From: a virus
Virus record (IMG/VR): IMGVR_UViG_3300042010_000106
Location: 186,001 to 250,000 of that record
Strand: one strand, 5' to 3'
Length of the DNA stretch: 64,000 nucleotides
Shown: positions 57,522 to 64,000 of the stretch, piece by piece
How the letters are laid out: each line of letters starts with the position of its first letter
Position numbering within the stretch: position 1 is the first letter of the stretch
Notes under the pieces: model-generated
The model's database searches: none
What the model was told of the DNA's origin: nothing
What the model saw: the letters and a program-made list of their open reading frames with translations, nothing else
Program-made: the position numbers and the translations under genes

Positions 57522-58673
57522 TTAATCCCAGCTAAGCGCGCCGCCAGTCTGGTATTCGATTACGCGGGTTTCGAAGAAGTTTTTCTCTTTCTTCAAATCC
57601 ATGATTTCCGACATCCACGGGAACGGGTTTGCAGTCGAAGGGTATTCTTCTTTCAAACCGATTTGCGACAGGCGACGGTTTGCAATGAATTTCAGATAGT
57701 CTTCCATCATTGCAGCGTTCATGCCCAGCACACCGCGTGGCATTGTGTCGCGTGCGTATTCGATTTCCAGTTGAGTGCCTTGCAGAATCATCTGCGTAGC
57801 CTCTTCTTTCATTTCGGCATCCCACAACTGCGGATTTTCGATCTTGATTTGGTTAATCACGTCGATACCGAAGTTCAGGTGCATGGATTCATCACGCAGA
57901 ATATATTGGAACTGTTCTGCAACGCCGGTCATTTTGTTGCGACGACCCATCGACAGAATTTGCGTGAAACCACAGTAGAAGAAAATGCCTTCCAGAACGC
58001 AGTAGTACGCGATCAGGTTACGCAGCAATTCCTTGTCGGTTTCGATGGTGCCGGTTTCGAATTTCGGATCAGAAATCGACTGCGTGTATTTCAGGCCCCA
58101 CGTAGCTTTCTTCGCGACCGATGGAATTTCGTGGTACATATTGAAAATTTCGCCTTCGTCCATCTGCAAAGATTCGATGCAGTATTGGTAGGCGTGGGTG
58201 TGGATCGCTTCTTCAAATGCTTGACGCAAAATGTACTGGCGACATTCAGGGTTGGTAATCAGGCGATACACAGCCAGCACCAAATTGTTTGCCACCAACG
58301 AATCGGCAGTCGAGAAGAAACCGAGGTTGCGCATGACGATACGACGTTCATCATCGGTCAGACCGTTAGGATCTTTCCAGAGGGCAATGTCGGTGGTCAT
58401 GTTTACTTCTTGTGGCATCCAGTGGTTAGAGCAACCATCCAGATATTTTTGCCATGCCCAATCGTATTTGAACGGTACAAGCTGATTCAAATCTGCGCGG
58501 CAATTGATCATCATTTTTTCGTCAACTGCAACGCGTGCCGCTGCGCCTTCCAGTGAAGCCAGACCGTCTGCGATGTCGAGTTGATTCAGTGATGATTTTG
58601 CACGAATGATCGCCGGGGTATCAGTGGCAGTCACTGCGCGTGCTTCTTTTACGTAGTCATCTTGGTTAGACAT
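57522..58673 (-). CDS. nrdB: Ribonucleotide reductase class Ia beta subunit
   Basis: 383 aa, normal size. Makes the tyrosyl radical used by NrdA to reduce ribonucleotides. Metal ligands and radical Tyr fit the E. coli pattern: Asp124 in STADSL, Glu155 and His158 with Tyr162 in EEAIHTHAY, then [18 protein letters not shown] with Glu and His near 265, and the C-terminal acidic/hydrophobic peptide ending TGGALSWD that docks to NrdA. The alpha subunit is not in the window; it may lie just beyond it. Enables dNTP supply for the large genome. Confidence 0.92.
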   Translation of the reverse strand: MSNQDDYVKEARAVTATDTPAIIRAKSSLNQLDIADGLASLEGAAARVAVDEKMMINCRADLNQLVPFKYDWAWQKYLDGCSNHWMPQEVNMTTDIALWKDPNGLTDDERRIVMRNLGFFSTADSLVANNLVLAVYRLITNPECRQYILRQAFEEAIHTHAYQYCIESLQMDEGEIFNMYHEIPSVAKKATWGLKYTQSISDPKFETGTIETDKELLRNLIAYYCVLEGIFFYCGFTQILSMGRRNKMTGVAEQFQYILRDESMHLNFGIDVINQIKIENPQLWDAEMKEEATQMILQGTQLEIEYARDTMPRGVLGMNAAMMEDYLKFIANRRLSQIGLKEEYPSTANPFPWMSEIMDLKKEKNFFETRVIEYQTGGALSWD

Positions 58674-59073
58674 TGTTGTTTCCGAAATCGAGTTTTACAA
58701 AAAGAGGATTGAAACCGTAACCTAGCAGGCCAGAGCCAGACAGCTTGACCATGTACCCGTCGAAACCATATTCAGGCCGCGAGCTAATGTGTTCAACGCC
58801 ATAGCGCCGCCCATCTGCAAGGCCGTACAATTCGATTTCTTTCACAGGTTCGCTAGTGCGGAATTGAAACGCAAACCCTTGACCGACCACACCGAAAATA
58901 TTCAGGTACACGGCTTTGAGTTGGCTGGCGTGCACAGACTCGACGAAACTGAATTCGCCGCGATCCTTTTGCACGTTGAGTTTTGGATAACCTTTGTCGC
59001 ATTCGTTGATTTCAGAAAGGCGACGGAGTGCGCCGCCTTCTGTCACGATGCGTCCGATGTCGTGGACGTACAT
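58666..59073 (-). CDS. Hypothetical protein (135 aa)
   Basis: Beta-rich with two similar halves ([20 protein letters not shown]). AAAGGG lies before the ATG. It overlaps the nrdB start by 8 nt. No recognised family; position between nrdB and the topoisomerase suggests a replication or metabolism role. Confidence 0.8.
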   Translation of the reverse strand: MYVHDIGRIVTEGGALRRLSEINECDKGYPKLNVQKDRGEFSFVESVHASQLKAVYLNIFGVVGQGFAFQFRTSEPVKEIELYGLADGRRYGVEHISSRPEYGFDGYMVKLSGSGLLGYGFNPLFVKLDFGNNNV

Positions 59074-59084
59074 GAAATTTCCCT

Positions 59085-60713
59085 TTAAATTTCCAGACCA
59101 GAGTGTGCCTTGTCAGGGTTTTTCATGTACGTTTTCATCCGCGCTTCAGTATCACGCGCCGCACGTTCACCCGGATTCTTGGCGTCCGCTTTCAGGATCT
59201 TGATTTCGTCTTTGAATGCTTTGATTTTTTCCTTCAGAGCATCCGCGTCCATCTTCGACAGTTGGCGGATTTTCCGATCAAGAATAATCTTGGCATCTTC
59301 CAGCGGAATCTTGAAATGCTTCGCCAGTTTCGCATCAGGATCTTTTGCCATCAGGATAGACGGCAGGATCTTGAGCAATTCTTTCAGGTTCAAAATACCG
59401 AACAGATAAACTTCGTTGAGGTGCAGAAGTTTTTCGTTTTGATCCAGCTTGTATGCGATCATCCGCTCTTCAAGTTGAATGCGGTATTGAACCCAACCGG
59501 TGAAGAAATCCACGTAGTTCAGATAGCGGAATTCGTTCTGGATTGTGCCCAATCGGCGGATGGTGATACCCAACCGATAATTGACAGAAGAGCGCACGAT
59601 GTTATCGACCTTGTGGCAGATTTCATCAAAACGATCTTCGTCCATATTCTTCGGACAATCGACGGTGCACAGCGCACCGAATGGGCCAGCGTGTTTAACC
59701 TGCTTGCCCGGTGTGTTTTCTGCGTTCTTCACGCCGTCGATATTCAGGATCTTGTTCAGCGTTTTATCAATGCTTTCAACAGACGCCAAAGTCATCGGCA
59801 CGTGCGATTGCAAATAGATTGTGCGCTTCGGAATATCCGTGTGCGTTAAGGGCGCATACGTCACGTTTCCTTTACCGGTTGTCATCAGGGTTTCGATATC
59901 AGAATCTTTCGAAACGTCGATGCAGCCGTATGGGTGTTTGATTTCCAGCGTGTCAGAAAGTTTTTTGCCGGTGTAGGTTTTACCCTTCAGCATGTCGATA
60001 ACGACTTTCGCAACAGACTTCAGCGAGAACGCAGGGTTGCCCGCTTTCACGCCGTAGGCCGGTGCTGGAATGTTCGTGATGAACAGCAGCGATGGCAGCA
60101 GCGCAGGAAGGTACAGCGGAATTTTCTGATCGTTCGAAAAGTTCATGTCATACGGCACGACTTTCAGATAATCAGGATCGAGCAAAAACGTGTTCGTGAA
60201 ACGAGACATTTTCGCTTCGGTGTAACGCTGTGCAGATGCTGGCGTGCTTGGCGAACCGTAACCACCTTGACCGTCAACGAATGGCGGCAAAGCGTTTGTG
60301 ATTGTCACCATGGCATCGTACGCGGCTTGGTCGCCGTGTGGGTGATACATACCAATGGTGTCGCCGATTGTACGTGCGGATTTTTTATAGCCTTTGTCTG
60401 GACGCAAACCCAAACCAGCCATAGACCAGAGAACCGCACGGTGTACAGGTTTCAAACCGTCGCGGTAATCTGGAACGGCCCGCTGTTCAACCACATACGA
60501 ACCGTAAGTTTTCAAAGCGCCTTCAGTGAAGAATGAAAGCGTCTGGTCAATCGTTTCGCCAGTGGCAACAGGGAACTTGGAAACCATCGCCCATTCTTTT
60601 GCGGTGACGACTTCCTTGGATTTCTTCGGTGCTTTTGTCAGGTCTTTGTTTTTCTTGACCGCAACTTCTTTCGATTTCGATTTCTTTTCAGATTTTTTCG
60701 GTTTGAGAGCCAT
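59085..60713 (-). CDS. Type II topoisomerase A subunit (ParC/T4 gp52-like)
   Basis: 542 aa, without the C-terminal beta-propeller of GyrA, so closer to T4 gp52 in length. Breaks and rejoins DNA: the catalytic Tyr164 lies in SAQRYTEAK; DYRDGLKPVHRAVL and YHPHGDQA are family signatures. The first 35 residues are an unusual Lys-rich leader. C-terminal half contains a long coiled coil (ALKEKIKAFKDEIKILKADA). Coupled to the B-subunit gene upstream by 1 nt. Works with the protein at 60713-62773. Confidence 0.9.
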   Translation of the reverse strand: MALKPKKSEKKSKSKEVAVKKNKDLTKAPKKSKEVVTAKEWAMVSKFPVATGETIDQTLSFFTEGALKTYGSYVVEQRAVPDYRDGLKPVHRAVLWSMAGLGLRPDKGYKKSARTIGDTIGMYHPHGDQAAYDAMVTITNALPPFVDGQGGYGSPSTPASAQRYTEAKMSRFTNTFLLDPDYLKVVPYDMNFSNDQKIPLYLPALLPSLLFITNIPAPAYGVKAGNPAFSLKSVAKVVIDMLKGKTYTGKKLSDTLEIKHPYGCIDVSKDSDIETLMTTGKGNVTYAPLTHTDIPKRTIYLQSHVPMTLASVESIDKTLNKILNIDGVKNAENTPGKQVKHAGPFGALCTVDCPKNMDEDRFDEICHKVDNIVRSSVNYRLGITIRRLGTIQNEFRYLNYVDFFTGWVQYRIQLEERMIAYKLDQNEKLLHLNEVYLFGILNLKELLKILPSILMAKDPDAKLAKHFKIPLEDAKIILDRKIRQLSKMDADALKEKIKAFKDEIKILKADAKNPGERAARDTEARMKTYMKNPDKAHSGLEI

Positions 60714-62773
60714 CAGTCATCCAACCCCAGCAGGCGGCGGCGGTGCACGGCATCTTCTGCCACAACACCAAAGAAGAAATTGCGCTGTTCAACGTTCGCA
60801 AAAGGATTGATTCGAATCAGGCGGCGTTGCTTAGGATCGAAGGCGATTGGGCCAACTTCTTTTTCGCTAACTTCACCCCAACCTTTGATACGAATGATTT
60901 CCTGATCCTTTACAGCTTTCGGCGCGTTGGCACGGCATTCATCGAAATTGTCACCGCCGTAAACGATCCCTTTATGCAGTGCAGCAAACAGCGGAGCCTG
61001 TACGCACCACACGCGGCCTTCTTTGAAAAGGTCAGGCATGAGACGAACCAGCGCAGCCAAATACAGAACAGCAATGTGCCCGCCATCCGGGTCAGGGTCA
61101 ACAAGGAAAATCACGTTTGCTACGCGAAGTTTTTCAGTGCTGAGTGTTGGGTTTTCTGCTTTCGGATCGAGCGTTTTGATATCGGCGCCCAAACAAATCA
61201 GCATGTTCATGATTTCTTTGTGTGCCAAGATTTTCGCGAGTGTTGCGCTCAGTGCGTTGAGTGGCTTACCGCCAGCGGCCAACACTTCCTGATAATAACC
61301 ATTGCGAGCGTTTACGCTTGGGCCTTTTGCAGAGTCACCTTCCACGATGAACAATTCACGTTCGTGTGGTTTGCATTTCGATGCAGCAGCCAGCGCAGCA
61401 GGCAGAGCGTTACCCTTGCCTTTCTTTTTCACGTCGGCCATGGATTTCACAACAGCCGCCAATTCAACGCGGGTTTTTGTCATGAATTGCGCACGCTTGA
61501 TAATCATCTTGGCGACTTTCGGATTCGCGTCGAAGTATTTATCAAGTTCAGGCTGAATCAGGTCGGTGACTTCTTTGTCAACGCGTGACGAAAGTTTGTC
61601 TTTTACCTGAGACGAATATGCAGCGCCGTGCATACGCCAGTCAAACACACCAGTCAAACCCATGAGCAAATCGGAACCGGTGAAGCCTTGGCCTTTTGCA
61701 CCCTTTTTATCGGGCATGTGTTTTTTGATAACGGTGCTGAGTGCTTGCGTGAAACCTGTTACGTGCCAGCCGCCATCGGCAGTCGGCGAAGTGTTCACGA
61801 AAGTCAGGAAGTTTGCAGCGTCCGTGTGGTCAGACCAAACCAGTGCGCAAGTGATGTTGTCATTCTTGAAAGTGAATGGCTTACCCTGTGCTTCCAGTTC
61901 GCGTTCTTCACACATGAATTTCGGCACGTATGCCAAATCTTTCTTGTTGATGAACGTGTGGTCATGACGTTTCTTGTCACGGATTGTGGAGAAACGAATT
62001 TCCAGACCCGGATTCATCAGCGCCATGTTTTGCAACCATTGTTGCACGCTGTCTGCACTCGGTTCTGCTTTGCGGAAACCTTTTGGCAGAGCCTTGCCGC
62101 GTTTCGAATCCTCAGACACAACGGTCTGGTCGAGTTTCATCGCGACAATCGTACCGTATTTTTGCGTCTTGTCTTTCAGCAGTGTCAGCACGTCTTTATC
62201 AACGGCTTTTACTTTAACTGGATGCGGGCCTTTGGAAGTGATTTCACCCTTACCATATGACTGGAAATGCAGACCGCCTTTGTATGTTGTCCAAGCGCGT
62301 AACTCTTCGGACACAGCCACAACAGCAGACATACCAATGCCGTGCGTGCCAGCCGACGTTTTATACGCCTTGTCATTGAATTTTGCGCCTGCGTGAGTGC
62401 GGGTATACGCCGCTGTCATGATCGAAATCTTTTCGCCAGACTTCAGCGTTTTCATTTCGAGCGGAATACCACCAGCGCAGTCAGCCACAATGAAAATGTC
62501 GGTGTCGTAGTTCAGAATCACTTCGATGATTTTGTTACGACCGGCAATGTGTTCATCGTATGCGTTATCTACAGCCTCTTTCACACAGCGATAAGCCATG
62601 AATGGGCCGAGGTCGCCGAGATACATTGACGGGTTTAAACGCAGACCGTCCAAGCCTTCCGCAATTTGGAATCCGTCTTGCGTTGCGCTGTCTTTCTTGT
62701 TGGCCTTTTTAACACCCTCGGCAATCTTTGTTTTCTTCGTTGCCTTTTCGACCGGGGCCGATTTCTTAGCCAT
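60713..62773 (-). CDS. Type II topoisomerase B subunit (GyrB/ParE-like)
   Basis: 686 aa. N-terminal GHKL ATPase: CVKEAVDNAYDEH (Glu/Asn) and GTHGIGMSAV; then a TOPRIM domain with ELFIVEGDSAKG and FLVDPDPDGGHI for Mg2+ binding (the usual second element is DxDVDGxHI, so it is slightly altered). Lys-rich leader at the N-terminus. Together with the A subunit it resolves supercoils and knots during replication and packaging of a large genome. Ends TGA overlapping the next ATG. Confidence 0.9.
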   Translation of the reverse strand: MAKKSAPVEKATKKTKIAEGVKKANKKDSATQDGFQIAEGLDGLRLNPSMYLGDLGPFMAYRCVKEAVDNAYDEHIAGRNKIIEVILNYDTDIFIVADCAGGIPLEMKTLKSGEKISIMTAAYTRTHAGAKFNDKAYKTSAGTHGIGMSAVVAVSEELRAWTTYKGGLHFQSYGKGEITSKGPHPVKVKAVDKDVLTLLKDKTQKYGTIVAMKLDQTVVSEDSKRGKALPKGFRKAEPSADSVQQWLQNMALMNPGLEIRFSTIRDKKRHDHTFINKKDLAYVPKFMCEERELEAQGKPFTFKNDNITCALVWSDHTDAANFLTFVNTSPTADGGWHVTGFTQALSTVIKKHMPDKKGAKGQGFTGSDLLMGLTGVFDWRMHGAAYSSQVKDKLSSRVDKEVTDLIQPELDKYFDANPKVAKMIIKRAQFMTKTRVELAAVVKSMADVKKKGKGNALPAALAAASKCKPHERELFIVEGDSAKGPSVNARNGYYQEVLAAGGKPLNALSATLAKILAHKEIMNMLICLGADIKTLDPKAENPTLSTEKLRVANVIFLVDPDPDGGHIAVLYLAALVRLMPDLFKEGRVWCVQAPLFAALHKGIVYGGDNFDECRANAPKAVKDQEIIRIKGWGEVSEKEVGPIAFDPKQRRLIRINPFANVEQRNFFFGVVAEDAVHRRRLLGLDD

Positions 62774-62970
62774 CAGTAAAATTCCTCTTCTGCAATGCGA
62801 CTGCGCAGAATGTCGTAGTAGACGTGCATGGCCTCAAGCTGTTTCAGGATTCGCCGTTGTCCACCGCTATGAATGGTTTTGTATTCGGGGCCGTCGAATA
62901 CTGCTTGCAAACGTTTCATTTCTTTTTCGAGGTTTGCTTTTTCAGCAAGCATCAATTCTTGTGTGGTCAT
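62773..62970 (-). CDS. Small coiled-coil protein
   Basis: 65 aa, helical (LAEKANLEKEMKRLQAVFDG and ILKQLEAMHVYYDIL). Tightly coupled on both sides. Function unknown. Confidence 0.8.
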   Translation of the reverse strand: MTTQELMLAEKANLEKEMKRLQAVFDGPEYKTIHSGGQRRILKQLEAMHVYYDILRSRIAEEEFY

Positions 62971-63398
62971 TGCTTGGTCGCCTTTGGTTTGCGTGCACGG
63001 GGCTTGCTCGGTTTCTTTGCAGCCATACCGCCGACATCCAAAGACGCGGCCACTTCAGCCTTCGCTGCTGCTTTTACTTTGGGAGACTTGCGTTTCTTTT
63101 TGACCTTAACCGCAGGCATTTCGCTTTCGAGTTGGGTCAAACCAATCTTGAACATTTCCGAATGGTTAGCACCTGCGTCCGAAGCCACACGGATAATTCC
63201 GCTTTCTGTTTTCTCAATGATCAGGAACGTTCCCGATTGCGGATGTTTGACGACCGTTGTGTATGTGGTGCCGTCTTTGTGTGTATTGCTGCGATGAAAA
63301 GTATCATCGTGGCGGGTGTGTGGGTGTGAATAGAAGCTGCCAACAATGGCGTGCATCACTTCGCGAGTGTTCAACTTGCCAATCAATTGCGTAAGCAT
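62967..63398 (-). CDS. Hypothetical protein with basic C-terminus
   Basis: 143 aa. Contains His-rich part (GSFYSHPHTRHDDTF) and Lys/Arg-rich tail (KPSKPRARKPKATKQ). AAGGAGGAA is an excellent ribosome-binding site. A 5'-side motif copy (AAACTGTAAA) lies 35-40 nt before the start. Likely nucleic-acid binding. Not recognised. Confidence 0.8.
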   Translation of the reverse strand: MLTQLIGKLNTREVMHAIVGSFYSHPHTRHDDTFHRSNTHKDGTTYTTVVKHPQSGTFLIIEKTESGIIRVASDAGANHSEMFKIGLTQLESEMPAVKVKKKRKSPKVKAAAKAEVAASLDVGGMAAKKPSKPRARKPKATKQ

Positions 63399-63427
63399 AA
63401 AGAATTCCTCCTTTCGTATAGGAGTTA

Positions 63428-63439
63428 TTTACAGTTTTT
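63428..63439 (-). promoter_or_regulatory. AAACTGTAAA motif upstream of the topoisomerase operon
   Basis: Minus strand GAAAAACTGTAAAT between a terminator and the ribosome-binding site of the 143-aa gene. Flanking TATAGG and CCTATA could form a longer stem. Confidence 0.45.
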
Positions 63440-63456
63440 CGGCCCTATATGAAAAA

Positions 63457-63485
63457 GCCCCCGAATCCATTAAGGAAACGAGGGC
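63457..63485 (-). terminator. Intrinsic terminator
   Basis: Minus strand GCCCTCG pairs with CGGGGGC (one wobble) around a 15-nt loop, followed by TTTTTC. Ends the 156-aa gene transcript. Confidence 0.75.
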
Positions 63486-63489
63486 CATT

Positions 63490-63960
63490 TTATTTCAGGT
63501 ATTCCATCCAATTCTCGAAATACTTCGTCAACTGGTCACTGCGTTTGTGTGTACGCTTGTGGGCGTGCAGGAAATCCCTTTGGTTTTGTTTCTTGTCTGC
63601 AATGAGCATGAACCGCAAATCCTCAAGAAGAGGGCCAACGGCTTCACTGATTTCGTCCTGCGTCCAACTGTCTGTGTGTGGTTTGCACAGATAAGCATTT
63701 GCCGCACGGCGGTAATCCAAAGCCAACACCAATGCAGCAGAGTTAACCTTTGGATCGTTCCCGATTTTGTCGATGAACATTGTGTATTCTGCGTCACCCT
63801 GCAAAAGCGGATGCAAACAGAATGCAGCTTTCACATAATCTTTTGCACCGAGTTCCGTAAGGATTTCAATGCCTTCGTCAATGTGATTCATCAACGGGAT
63901 TCCGCTGCGTCTTGCACAGCGGTCGCCGTAGTATTCTGAAATCAGTTGATGCTCATACAT
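63490..63960 (-). CDS. Hypothetical protein, possibly HD-domain-like
   Basis: 156 aa. The segment RSGIPLMNHIDEGIEIL followed by a conserved-looking AAFCLHPLLQGD resembles HD-type nucleotide hydrolases (His at two places), but the tandem H-D pair is not clear. AAGGG precedes the ATG. It would be the first gene of the unit at the edge of the window. Function unproven. Confidence 0.7.
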   Translation of the reverse strand: MYEHQLISEYYGDRCARRSGIPLMNHIDEGIEILTELGAKDYVKAAFCLHPLLQGDAEYTMFIDKIGNDPKVNSAALVLALDYRRAANAYLCKPHTDSWTQDEISEAVGPLLEDLRFMLIADKKQNQRDFLHAHKRTHKRSDQLTKYFENWMEYLK

Positions 63961-63970
63961 GACAGTGCCC

Positions 63971-64000
63971 TTAGTTGCAGCGTTCCGGCAGCAACGTTTC
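63971..64000 (-). CDS. C-terminal end of a gene outside the window
   Basis: Nine codons (ETLLPERCN) and a TAA stop are visible; the stop lies 10 nt before the next start, as expected for adjacent genes. Too short to identify. Confidence 0.4.
   Translation of the reverse strand, partial: ETLLPERCN

Overview
The window is a gene-dense segment of a very large tailed dsDNA bacteriophage (jumbo-phage type, contractile tail likely) that infects a bacterium, probably Gram-negative. The evidence is a portal protein, a large terminase, a gp5-like baseplate spike and an S74-type fibre protein lying beside phage-encoded replication, recombination, topoisomerase and nucleotide-metabolism genes. Every convincing gene (about 87) is on the minus strand, mostly abutting or overlapping by 1-30 nt, so transcription runs from high to low coordinates. 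The long plus-strand open frames are antisense shadows. I could not place it in a named genus; the gene set resembles that of other large Pseudomonas/Ralstonia-type myoviruses, but this was not checked.

Layout from high to low coordinate. 64-54.5 kb: an HD-like protein, a two-subunit type II topoisomerase, class Ia ribonucleotide reductase beta subunit, several unknowns and a 5'-3' exonuclease (FEN). 54.4-44.4 kb: abundant-looking single-gene units with good terminators, encoding lysine/alanine-rich or extremely acidic proteins, a 613-aa protein with four internal repeats, and unknowns. 44.4-38.9 kb: small accessory genes including a methyltransferase-like protein, a SWIM-type protein, YqeY-like and DUF1289 proteins and a DUF2829/Tad2-like predicted anti-Thoeris protein. 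38.9-33.4 kb: a sigma-70-family factor, a putative ssDNA-binding protein and a RecA/UvsX-like recombinase. 33.4-24.7 kb: small paralogous proteins, a GNAT, an HNH protein and a DnaB-like helicase. 24.7-14.3 kb: virion morphogenesis (terminase with two inteins, KTSC protein, portal, spike, fibre). 14.3-11.7 kb: a SprT-like protease, an MmcB-like nuclease-fold protein and dTMP kinase. 11.7-0 kb: a block of mostly unrelated proteins.

The main discovery candidate is that last block. About 14 proteins of 76-910 aa, with no other similarity, begin with the same short sequence, roughly M-[KEQN]-[IVL]-x-[LMI]-[AS]-x-A. They include two ADP-ribosyltransferase-like proteins, a GNAT acetyltransferase, a type IB topoisomerase with its full catalytic pentad, and two giant paralogues. 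By analogy with T4 Alt and the internal proteins, which share an N-terminal capsid-targeting sequence, I infer a tag that loads proteins into the virion for ejection into the host.

Other signals: (i) a recurrent strand-specific motif AAACTGTAAA, often in the loop of hairpins whose stems differ in sequence; (ii) two promoters of form TTGACG-N17-TACCWT associated with a repeated 26-nt leader block; (iii) a shared N-terminal domain on the SprT and KTSC proteins; (iv) a RecA-like protein with Cys in its Walker A motif. The only gene-free stretch over 300 nt is 52645-52979.
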